Part shown: piece after piece, positions 7,920-15,095 of the stretch
Layout: the number at the start of each line of letters is the position of its first letter
How positions within the stretch are numbered: the stretch's first letter is position 1
Assembly (NCBI GenBank): GCA_025056305.1
Contig: JANWWJ010000022.1
Span: 124,001 to 188,000, forward strand
Source: Chitinophagales bacterium
GTDB taxonomy: Bacteria; Bacteroidota; Bacteroidia; Chitinophagales; UBA10324
Direction of reading: 5' to 3'
Length of the DNA stretch: 64,000 bases
Position numbers and translations under genes: made by a program
The notes under the pieces: model-generated
Database searches by the model: none
Told to the model about the DNA's origin: nothing
Seen by the model: only the letters and a program-made list of their open reading frames with translations

Positions 7920-8945
7920 TTATTTAATTATCCAGGAGACGACGCCGTGTTTGGTAAACTGAAAACGCCGGAACTCACCGCCAAATTCTTTCAGTCGTTC
8001 CAACACTGCATAGCGCGTAAAGCCCGGACACCAGAAAAACATAAAGCCACCGCCCCCAGCGCCGGAAATCTTTCCCCCCGACGCACCGGCCTGCAGGGCT
8101 GCTTCGTAGATTTCATCAATGAGTGGATTGGAAATCCCTTCAGCCGTCTGTTTTTTGAATTGCCATCCATAATTCAAAAGTGTGCCGATTTCATCTAAAC
8201 GGCCCTGCAAGATGGCTTCTTTCATCAACACAGCCTGTTCTTTAAGCCGATGCATGGCTTCTATCGACTGTTCTTTCTGGGCTTTAACATTCCCTGCCTG
8301 CTGTTCAATAATGCGGGAACTGAGCCGGCTGGTGCCCGTATAGTATAACAGCAGGCAATGCTGCATTTCATTAAGATAATTTTCTTTAATGCGTAACGGA
8401 TTGACAATTACCTTGTCGTTGCCGTAAAATTCCATGAAATTGAAACCGCCAAAGGCGGCTGCATATTGGTCTTGTTTGCCTCCGGCCTGCGCTAAATCGA
8501 TGCGTTCGATTTCATAGGCCAGGTGGGCCAGCTCATATTCACCTAACGGAAGAGCTAACCATTCGGCAAAAGCCTGCAGTACAGCAACCACCAGCGATGA
8601 CGAGGTGCCCAAACCGCTGCCCGCGGGCGCATCTACGTAAGTCGAAAGCCGAAAGCTCAACGGCCGACGCACAAAATCGCGCACAATACGGTTGTAAATG
8701 CCGCACAACAGGTTTAGCTCACCTTCCGTAGGGAGCTGATCGGCACTGGCAAAACTTATCTGTTGCTTTTGGTCTATCGAATGAAAAACGATGCGTCCAT
8801 CGTCGGTAGGCTCTATGGTAGCGTAGGCATAAAGCGAAATGGTAGCGTTGAGGATGGCGCCGCCGTAAAGGTCAGAATACGGACTGACGTCGGTACCTCC
8901 ACCGGCCAATCCCAAACGTAAGGGTGATCTGCTGCGGATAAACAT
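7920..8945 (-). CDS. hddA: D-glycero-alpha-D-manno-heptose 7-phosphate kinase
   Basis: A 341-residue GHMP-superfamily kinase that phosphorylates C1 of heptose 7-phosphate in the GDP-heptose branch. The N-terminus reads RSRSPLRLGLAGGGTDVSPY, typical of HddA and related sugar kinases. The ATP-binding motif PAGSGLGTSSSLVVAVL lies near residue 105, and GGKISGAGGGGFMFFW near residue 290 is GHMP motif 3. ERIDLAQAGGKQDQYAAAFGG is also family-typical. The close L-fucose kinase family shares the N-terminal motif, but the neighbours gmhA and hddC-gmhB point clearly to heptose. It is the first gene of the heptose trio, with 49 bases separating it from the phosphoesterase upstream. Confidence 0.92.
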   Translation of the reverse strand: MFIRSRSPLRLGLAGGGTDVSPYSDLYGGAILNATISLYAYATIEPTDDGRIVFHSIDQKQQISFASADQLPTEGELNLLCGIYNRIVRDFVRRPLSFRLSTYVDAPAGSGLGTSSSLVVAVLQAFAEWLALPLGEYELAHLAYEIERIDLAQAGGKQDQYAAAFGGFNFMEFYGNDKVIVNPLRIKENYLNEMQHCLLLYYTGTSRLSSRIIEQQAGNVKAQKEQSIEAMHRLKEQAVLMKEAILQGRLDEIGTLLNYGWQFKKQTAEGISNPLIDEIYEAALQAGASGGKISGAGGGGFMFFWCPGFTRYAVLERLKEFGGEFRRFQFTKHGVVSWIIK

Positions 8946-8994
8946 CGGTTCAAATCAGTGGGCTAAAGTAAGAAGGGCTTCATAGTTGCATGAG

Positions 8995-9492
8995 TCAGCG
9001 TTCCGATCGGGGGCCTAATTCCACCACCTCCATGCCGACAATACGCCCTTGATCTAAGGTCAGCCGCACCGCTGTACGCACCTGATGCAAACCTACCCGA
9101 CCCGCGGCCCCCGGATTGATGCACCACATACCATGGAGTTGTGGGTCACGTACAATTTTCAATATATGTGAGTGGCCACATATAAACAGATGAGGCCGCA
9201 ACGAGATCAGTCGTTCTGCTACACCCGAGGCATAATGGCCCGGATAGCCTCCGATATGCCTCATATACACCCTGAGCCCTTCGGATTCAAAGTGCAGTTC
9301 TTCCGGAAATTGTTTTCTGATGGCTGCGTCATCGATGTTGCCATGAACGCCACGCACTACTTTTCCTTGAGGCAGTTGACTTTCCACCCCGGGCCCCCAA
9401 TCGCCGGCATGCCAAATTTCGTTGCAGTCCTGCATCCAGGAGATATCGCCCAAAAAGCCGTGTGTGTCCGACAGAACAGCAATACGCCGCAT
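8995..9492 (-). CDS. Metallophosphoesterase, YfcE/MJ0936 family
   Basis: A 165-residue small calcineurin-like phosphodiesterase. The metal ligands are in the usual order: SDTHGFLGD at the N-terminus, HAGDWG, GNIDD, and FICGHSHIL with the C-terminal His pair. It lacks extra domains, as in YfcE-like enzymes that cleave bis-p-nitrophenyl phosphate in vitro; the natural substrate is usually unknown. It lies 4 bases after miaA in the same operon-like run, and nothing here indicates a link to either tRNA modification or heptose. Family is clear, function open. Confidence 0.88.
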   Translation of the reverse strand: MRRIAVLSDTHGFLGDISWMQDCNEIWHAGDWGPGVESQLPQGKVVRGVHGNIDDAAIRKQFPEELHFESEGLRVYMRHIGGYPGHYASGVAERLISLRPHLFICGHSHILKIVRDPQLHGMWCINPGAAGRVGLHQVRTAVRLTLDQGRIVGMEVVELGPRSER

Positions 9493-9496
9493 GGAT

Positions 9497-10423
9497 TCAT
9501 TTGCCTGTTGTTAAATGATGGACTGCCGTTTGAATCAGTGCATCGTCGTCAGGACCAATATACCGGACATCGGGTTCGGCCCGAAGCCAAGTGAGCTGTC
9601 TACGGGCGTACTGCCAAGTCTTTATGCGTATGGTTTCGACAGCCTTTTCCCAAGTGCAGCCTCCTTCCAGATACTGAAACAACTGGGGATAACCCACGGT
9701 GCGCAGGGCATTTAAATGCCGATAGGGGTACAAGGCTCGGGCTTCTTCCAGCCATCCCTGCTCCAACATTTGATCAATACGTTGATTTATTTTTTTTCTT
9801 AATACATCAGCAGAAAGTCTTATGGCAAACTTCATTATGCTGAAGGGTCTGGGTTTAGGCTGTCCTCGAAGAAAGGAAGAATAGGGTCGGCCGCTTGCAT
9901 AACAGACGGCCAAGGCGCGCAACAGCCGGCGCGGATTGCACAAATCCACCTTTTTGTAATAATCGGGATCGAGCTTCCTTAGTTCTTGCTGCAGCCAGGC
10001 AAGGCCTCGCTCCTGATAGGTATTTTGCAACTGTTGCGTCACAACTGACGATACGGAGGGTAGTGGATCGAGGCCACGGGTGACGGCACGAATAAACAAA
10101 CCCGAACCGCCCACAAGTATTACCACTCGATGCTGCGCAAACAGTTGGTCTAACAGCGCCAATGCATCGCGTTCGTAAGCGCCTGCACTATACGACTCAT
10201 GAATGGAAATGTGGGCGATGAAATGATGCGGTACCTCACGCAACTGCTCCGGATCTGGGCGCCCTACCCCTATGCGTAGCTCTCGGTAAAATTGTCGGGC
10301 GTCGGCAGAGAGGATCTCGGTTTGAAAATATTTGGCCAGGCGAATACTCAGAATTGTTTTACCGGACGCCGTAGGCCCTGTCACCACCACCAAAATCGGT
10401 TTCAACGTTCGGTGCGATTTCAA
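9497..10423 (-). CDS. miaA: tRNA dimethylallyltransferase
   Basis: A 308-residue enzyme that adds the dimethylallyl group to A37 of tRNAs reading UNN codons. The P-loop GPTASGKTILSIRLA is at residues 15-30. SADARQFYRELRIGVGRP corresponds to the conserved substrate motif (usually DSRQVYR), and VGGSGLFIRAV and TWQYARRQLTWLR match the family. The C-terminus RRQLTWLRAEPDVRYI is the usual tRNA-contact end. It overlaps the upstream acidic-tail gene by four bases (ATGA). With tRNA-Met and cca upstream it forms a small tRNA-maturation group. Confidence 0.94.
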   Translation of the reverse strand: MKSHRTLKPILVVVTGPTASGKTILSIRLAKYFQTEILSADARQFYRELRIGVGRPDPEQLREVPHHFIAHISIHESYSAGAYERDALALLDQLFAQHRVVILVGGSGLFIRAVTRGLDPLPSVSSVVTQQLQNTYQERGLAWLQQELRKLDPDYYKKVDLCNPRRLLRALAVCYASGRPYSSFLRGQPKPRPFSIMKFAIRLSADVLRKKINQRIDQMLEQGWLEEARALYPYRHLNALRTVGYPQLFQYLEGGCTWEKAVETIRIKTWQYARRQLTWLRAEPDVRYIGPDDDALIQTAVHHLTTGK

Positions 10424-11136
10424 CGAAAATCATCTTCAAAATCGTCTTCATTCAAGTCATCATCAAACGAATCATCAAAAAATTCTTCGTCCAGGCCAAG
10501 GTCAGCACTTCCTTCCTCTTCTTCTGGTTCTTCCATGGCGTCGCCTTCCATGAGATCGCCCGAGGGAAGTTCGTCGGCTTCTTCCTCCAGCATTATTTCT
10601 TCTTCAAAATCATCCGGACCTTCATAATCGGCATCCTCGACTTCCTCATCTTCCTCCTCTTCTTTTTGATTCCCTTTAGTGCTCGGAGCTGGCCCCGCCG
10701 GAATGCCGGCAACTGCCGGTTCCTCCTTACGAAATGGAGAAGCTCCATTGGAACGGACCAATACCGGATAGCTCACGTCCGAACGTACGGCATCGCTAAT
10801 GCTGTACAGTTCGATAAGCAACTGCTCCGATGTATCGTTAATTTCAAAGATGAAACGCTGATGCGGATCGAAGATAAACTTGATCAGCGGCTGAGCGCCC
10901 AAAACGCCCTGTGCGCCGCTGCCTCCTGCAGGCAGGGATCCTGTCAAGGGCAAATGATGCACCTTGTGCCAGGCATCGTTTCCGGTGTAGAGCTCAGCAG
11001 CAAGTTGGGGTGCCAAACCAAAGCTGCTGCGAACACTTTCCACAAACTTTTGCAACGTTTGCGAAGAAAGAATTTCAACTTCACGGTAAATCGTATCATC
11101 TTCCTCGTACATAATTCGAAAGCGCAGCACCGACAT
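10420..11136 (-). CDS. Conserved protein with a long acidic tail (TnpR/pRiA4b ORF-3-like)
   Basis: A 238-residue protein of two parts. Residues 1-135 (FRIMYEEDDTIYREVEI, then LAAELYTGNDAWHKV and LIKFIFDPHQRFIFEI) resemble the IS1096 TnpR / plasmid pRiA4b ORF-3-like fold seen in many Bacteroidota genomes. Residues 160-238 are almost continuous Glu and Asp (KEEEEDEEVEDADYEG, then FDDSFDDDLNEDDFEDDF) and are probably disordered. It has no signal peptide. Despite the family name there is no transposase or IS end nearby, so I read it as a cellular gene. The 4-base overlap with miaA suggests coupled translation. Function unknown; an acidic tail could mimic nucleic acid or bind basic proteins. Confidence 0.8.
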   Translation of the reverse strand: MSVLRFRIMYEEDDTIYREVEILSSQTLQKFVESVRSSFGLAPQLAAELYTGNDAWHKVHHLPLTGSLPAGGSGAQGVLGAQPLIKFIFDPHQRFIFEINDTSEQLLIELYSISDAVRSDVSYPVLVRSNGASPFRKEEPAVAGIPAGPAPSTKGNQKEEEEDEEVEDADYEGPDDFEEEIMLEEEADELPSGDLMEGDAMEEPEEEEGSADLGLDEEFFDDSFDDDLNEDDFEDDFR

Positions 11137-11208
11137 AAGCTTTGAGATTTTTACCGTTGCCCTCGGGCAAAGAAACTCAATTCAGTGAAACGAGCAAGCT
11201 TTCCCTTT

Positions 11209-12648
11209 CTAATTTTTTGTTACCGGTTCCCATCCCAATTCTGCAGCCTTCTGCAGCATGAATGCATAAGCATCTTCAAATGTGTTGTTGATCTTTCCTT
11301 CCAAAATGGCTTCCCGAATGGCTTCTTTAATTATGCCGATTTCGCGTCCGGGCGGCTTGCCAAAGGTTTTCATGATCACCTCACCACTGACCGGCGGCTG
11401 CCAATTGCGGATTCGGTCACGCTCTTCTACCTCAGCCAGCTTACGCCGCACAAGCTGAAAATTTTCCAAATATTTTTTAACCTTTTTTTCATTCTTGCTC
11501 GTTATGTCGCTTTCACACAATATGAGCAAGTCTTCCAAATCATTACCGGCATCAAACAACAACCGCCGCATGGCTGAATCAGTGACTTCTTCCTTGCTCA
11601 AGGCGATGGGCCGCAAATGAAGCAACACCATCTTTTGCACAAACTTCAGCGGTTCATTCAGCGGCAAATGCAGGCGGCGGAAGATGGCTTCAACTTTTCG
11701 TGCGCCCACCACTTCATGGCCGTGAAAGGTCCATCCTTTTCCTTTCTCAAAACGCTTGGTGTCGTATTTGCCCACATCGTGGAGTAAGGCGGCCCACCGC
11801 AACCACAGATGATCGCTGCGCCGAGCAACCTGATCAAGTACCTGCAACGTATGGTAGAAGTTGTCTTTATGGCCCTTGCCTTCAATATGTTCCACCCCAT
11901 AGAGTAATGCCAGCTCCGGCAAGACTTCCTGCAACAATCCGGTTTTAAAGAGAAGATCAAAAGCTATTGAGGGTTTTGGAGCCATCAGCATTTTGTTCAA
12001 CTCATCGGTAATGCGCTCCACCGAAACGATCCGGATACGCTCGGCATTGTTGCGCATTGCTTGCCGAACCTCAACCAGAGGAGTAAAATCGAGTTGTGCT
12101 GCAAAGCGCGCTGCGCGCAACATGCGCAGCGGATCGTCCGCAAAAGTGATGTCGGGGTCTAAGGGCGTGCGCAACAGCCGCCGTTCCAAATCGCCCAAGC
12201 CGTCAAAGGCGTCCAGCACCATGCCGTAATCATCGGCATTAAGACTGATGGCCAAAGCATTGATGGTGAAATCACGACGGGCAAGGTCATCCATGAGGGT
12301 GCCGGCCTGAACTTCAGGTTTGCGCGAGGCTGGGCGATAGGACTCGCGGCGTGCCCCGACAAACTCCACGATAAAATCATGGTACTGGAGGCGTGCTGTA
12401 CCGAAGTTTTTGTATGTCACTACAGAGACGCCCAGGCGCTTCCCAACGGCTTCGGCCAACTGTGGACCATCGCCTACTACGGTAAAGTCAATGTCTTTGC
12501 TTTCACGCTGCAACAGCTTGTCGCGTACATGGCCTCCAACCAGATAAACGGGTGCTTGGAGCTTAGCTGCTTCGGCAGCTACTGCCTCATACAGTTGCTG
12601 CTCTTCATCACTGACGGAAACAGGCTTGTAATATTTTCGAATAAGCAT
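11209..12648 (-). CDS. cca: CCA tRNA nucleotidyltransferase with HD domain
   Basis: A 479-residue class II nucleotidyltransferase that adds or repairs the 3' CCA of tRNA. The catalytic head holds YLVGGHVRDKLL and KDIDFTVVG (the DxD metal site), then RRDFTINALAI and DPLRMLRAARF, the usual signatures. An HD phosphohydrolase-like domain follows (WLRWAALLHDVGKYDT around residue 285), as in many bacterial CCA enzymes. The gene starts 49 bases downstream of tRNA-Met on the same strand. Because both tRNAs in this window encode their CCA, repair or a subset of CCA-less tRNAs is the likely need. Poly(A) polymerases share the head domain, but the HD architecture and context favour Cca. Confidence 0.92.
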   Translation of the reverse strand: MLIRKYYKPVSVSDEEQQLYEAVAAEAAKLQAPVYLVGGHVRDKLLQRESKDIDFTVVGDGPQLAEAVGKRLGVSVVTYKNFGTARLQYHDFIVEFVGARRESYRPASRKPEVQAGTLMDDLARRDFTINALAISLNADDYGMVLDAFDGLGDLERRLLRTPLDPDITFADDPLRMLRAARFAAQLDFTPLVEVRQAMRNNAERIRIVSVERITDELNKMLMAPKPSIAFDLLFKTGLLQEVLPELALLYGVEHIEGKGHKDNFYHTLQVLDQVARRSDHLWLRWAALLHDVGKYDTKRFEKGKGWTFHGHEVVGARKVEAIFRRLHLPLNEPLKFVQKMVLLHLRPIALSKEEVTDSAMRRLLFDAGNDLEDLLILCESDITSKNEKKVKKYLENFQLVRRKLAEVEERDRIRNWQPPVSGEVIMKTFGKPPGREIGIIKEAIREAILEGKINNTFEDAYAFMLQKAAELGWEPVTKN

Positions 12649-12697
12649 GGACCGCTGCAGGCTGCGGCAACGGACGGAAGCGGCCTCATCAGCTTAG

Positions 12698-12774
12698 TGG
12701 TAGCGAGGGAGAGACTTGAACTCTCGACCTCGGCATTATGAGTGCCGCGCTCTAGCCAGCTGAGCTACCTCGCC
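12698..12774 (-). tRNA. tRNA-Met (CAT), elongator type
   Basis: Read on the minus strand from 12774, the sequence folds as a full cloverleaf. The acceptor stem is GGCGAGG with CCTCGCT (a G-U first pair), the D-arm is GCTC/GAGC, and the anticodon stem is CGGCA/TGCCG around the loop CTCATAA. The T-arm is GAGAG/CTCTC with TTCAAGT, and the gene ends in A plus an encoded CCA. The G1-U72 pair and lack of three G-C anticodon-stem pairs argue against initiator tRNA. A lysidine-modified Ile tRNA shares the CAT anticodon and is the main alternative. Confidence 0.92.
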
Positions 12775-12832
12775 TCAATCGATGTGATGTTGTGTTTTAA
12801 GGCAACCCTCCCGTCGGTGCCGTATCCGGGTG

Positions 12833-12840
12833 CAAATATA
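12833..12840 (-). promoter_or_regulatory. Candidate -7 element upstream of tRNA-Met
   Basis: On the minus strand this reads TATATTTG, an exact TAnnTTTG match, 58 bases before the tRNA. No TTG is found at the right distance upstream, where the sequence is GC-rich, so support is partial. Confidence 0.3.
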
Positions 12841-12894
12841 GGGCGCAGCACCGGGCACTTCCTCTTATCTATGGCTAACTTCGCCGCCACCTGC

Positions 12895-14088
12895 ATGCAC
12901 TTCCTGTCTCATCGCATCCAGCAGCTGGCGGAATCAGAAACGCTGCAGACGGCCCGGCTTAGTCGTGAATTACGTGCCCAGGGTTTCGACATTATCGATT
13001 TAAGCTTGGGCGAACCTGATTTTCCTACGCCTGCCCACATTTGCGAAGCGGCCAAGCGCGCCATCGACGAAGGGTACACGCATTATCCCCCCGTGGCAGG
13101 CTATGCGGAATTACGTCAAGCCATTAGTGAAAAATTCAAAAGAGATAATGGTCTGGATTTTTCTCCCGATCAAATTGTAGTTTCTACCGGTGCCAAACAA
13201 GCATTGGCCAACATCATGTTAGTACTGATCAATGAAGGGGATGAAGTGATTTTGCCGGCCCCTTATTGGGTTAGCTACCGCGAAATGGTTAAGCTGGCTC
13301 AAGGCACCATGGTCACCATCCCTACCGAAGTGAACAACAACTTCAAGATTACTCCAGAACAGTTGGAACAGGCTATTACGGCGCGAACCAAAGTTTTTTG
13401 CTTTTCTTCTCCGTGCAATCCGACAGGGAGTGTATATAGCCGTGAGGAACTGGCCACCTTAGCTGAGGTGTTTGCCCGGTATCCTCATGTGTTCATCATC
13501 AGCGATGAGATTTACGAATACATTTCTTTCACAGGCACTCATTACAGCATAGCTCAGTTTGAACAACTACAAGATCGTGTGGTAGTCGTTAATGGCGTCT
13601 CGAAAGCATATGCGATGACCGGTTGGCGTTTGGGTTACATCGGCGCTCCTTTATGGCTGGCCCGCGCCTGCGACAAAATGCAAGGTCAAATCACTTCCGG
13701 CGCAAACACTATTGCGCAGCGAGCCGCCCTTGCAGCGCTCACCGGCGATCAGACCGAGACCCGCCAGATGTGCGAAGCTTTTCGCCGCAGGCGCGACCTG
13801 ATCATTTCCTTGTTGCGCAACATTCCTGGTGTCATCCCCAACCAACCCGAAGGAGCCTTCTATGTGTTTCCCGACATCAGCTATTACATCGGAAAGCGCT
13901 ATGACCACTGGCACATTACGACAGCCGATGTGCTGGCTGATTACCTGATCCGCCAAGCACAGGTGGCTGTAGTCACCGGAAAAGCGTTTGGCAACGATCA
14001 TTGCATCCGGATCAGCTACGCAGCATCGGAAGATAAGATTCGCCTAGGCATACAGCGCATGGCCGATGCGCTGGCTCGCTTGCATTAA
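12895..14088 (+). CDS. aspC: Class I aminotransferase, aspartate aminotransferase type
   Basis: A 397-residue PLP enzyme. The N-terminal LSLGEPDFPTP and HYPPVAGYAELRQAI match the AspB/AAT I-beta group. STGAKQALANI is the PLP phosphate region and SPCNPTGSVYSREEL a substrate/cofactor motif. SDEIYEYI follows, and the PLP Schiff-base Lys is in NGVSKAYAMTGWRLGYI. The carboxylate-binding Arg is in IRISYAAS near the end. The expected reaction is transamination between aspartate (or another amino acid) and 2-oxoglutarate. I took the ATG at 12895; an in-frame ATG at 12871 is possible, while anything further upstream enters the tRNA region. The heptokinase gene follows 14 bases later. Confidence 0.9.
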   Translation: MHFLSHRIQQLAESETLQTARLSRELRAQGFDIIDLSLGEPDFPTPAHICEAAKRAIDEGYTHYPPVAGYAELRQAISEKFKRDNGLDFSPDQIVVSTGAKQALANIMLVLINEGDEVILPAPYWVSYREMVKLAQGTMVTIPTEVNNNFKITPEQLEQAITARTKVFCFSSPCNPTGSVYSREELATLAEVFARYPHVFIISDEIYEYISFTGTHYSIAQFEQLQDRVVVVNGVSKAYAMTGWRLGYIGAPLWLARACDKMQGQITSGANTIAQRAALAALTGDQTETRQMCEAFRRRRDLIISLLRNIPGVIPNQPEGAFYVFPDISYYIGKRYDHWHITTADVLADYLIRQAQVAVVTGKAFGNDHCIRISYAASEDKIRLGIQRMADALARLH

Positions 14089-14102
14089 AAAATCAAAAGC
14101 CG

Positions 14103-15095
14103 GTGGAGCTCCAAAACCTCAAGAAACAATTCCGGCACCAACGCATAGCCGTAGTGGGTGATGTAATGCTCGATCGGTACTTAATCGGTACGGTAGACCG
14201 CATTTCGCCGGAAGCGCCGGTACCTGTCTTACATGTAGAAAAAATCACCGAGCACGCCGGTGGAGCAGCTAATGTGGCGGTGAACCTGCATTCATTGGGA
14301 GCACGCGTATGGCTTGGCGGCATGGTGGGCCCCGACGAGGCAGCCGCAAAACTGTATCGGCTGCTGCGCAATCATGGCATCAAAGATTTGTTTTTGTTTA
14401 CCAATCCGGAATACACTACGGCCATCAAAACGCGCCTCATGGCCCGAAACCACCAAATGCTCCGCTACGACCAGGAAACCACCAAAAGCCCCTCGGCGAA
14501 GCTGGAGCAACAATTGTTACAGAAACTGTTTAAATCCCTGGAGAGCTTCCAACCCCAGGCACTCATCATTCAGGATTATAACAAAGGGTTGCTTACCAAA
14601 ACCATCATCGAACGCATTATTGATTTTTGCAGGAAAAAGGGCATTTTGAGTGCTGTCGATCCAAAGCGTAAAAACTTTTTTGCATATAAAAAAGTAGATG
14701 TATTTAAACCCAATTTACGGGAAGTGCGCGAAGCCCTCACCTTGGAAGATGTCCCCCTCACCCACGACGGGTTGCTCATGATCCACCGCCAGCTGCGGCG
14801 TCGACTGCAGCACCGCATCACTTTGTTGACGCTAGCCGAACGAGGCCTCTTTTATGCCGATGGGCGTCAGGCAGCCTGGGCAGCTGCGCACCCCCGTGAC
14901 GTGGCAGACGTATCCGGTGCCGGCGATACCGTCATTGCGGTAGCGACCCTGGCATTGAGCACGGGCTTATTGCTGGACCAGGCAGCGCAGCTCGCCAACC
15001 TATGTGGAGGGTTGGTCTGCGAACATGCCGGCGTCGTGCCCATCACCTGGCCCATGCTGGAACGCGCCTGGAAAAGCGAGATCGATTATGGCTAA
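14103..15095 (+). CDS. hldA: D-glycero-beta-D-manno-heptose 7-phosphate kinase (RfaE domain I)
   Basis: A 330-residue PfkB/ribokinase-family kinase. VVGDVMLDRYLIGTVDRISPEAP at the N-terminus is the hallmark of the RfaE/HldE kinase domain. GGAANVAVNLHSLGA is PfkB signature 1, and ADVSGAGDTVIAVATLAL contains the catalytic Asp of signature 2. The protein stops there: the cytidylyltransferase-like domain of bifunctional HldE is absent, so the adenylyl step must be on another gene. It starts with GTG; the next ATG falls within the conserved motif. Its last eight bases overlap the start of the glycosyltransferase fusion. It uses the beta anomer, in contrast to HddA at 7920-8945. Confidence 0.88.
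   Translation: MELQNLKKQFRHQRIAVVGDVMLDRYLIGTVDRISPEAPVPVLHVEKITEHAGGAANVAVNLHSLGARVWLGGMVGPDEAAAKLYRLLRNHGIKDLFLFTNPEYTTAIKTRLMARNHQMLRYDQETTKSPSAKLEQQLLQKLFKSLESFQPQALIIQDYNKGLLTKTIIERIIDFCRKKGILSAVDPKRKNFFAYKKVDVFKPNLREVREALTLEDVPLTHDGLLMIHRQLRRRLQHRITLLTLAERGLFYADGRQAAWAAAHPRDVADVSGAGDTVIAVATLALSTGLLLDQAAQLANLCGGLVCEHAGVVPITWPMLERAWKSEIDYG

Noticed and set aside
10292-10627. Plus-strand frame coding a Ser-rich protein (SSSKSSSFKSSS)
   Set aside because: It is the reverse strand of the Glu/Asp-rich tail of the gene at 10420-11136; GAA/GAT codons read backwards give TTC/ATC/TCA Ser-like codons.
12698-12774. tRNA-Ile2 (CAT with lysidine) instead of tRNA-Met
   Set aside because: Stem sequences fit elongator Met tRNAs of this phylum better, but the decision cannot be final without comparing all CAT tRNAs of the genome.
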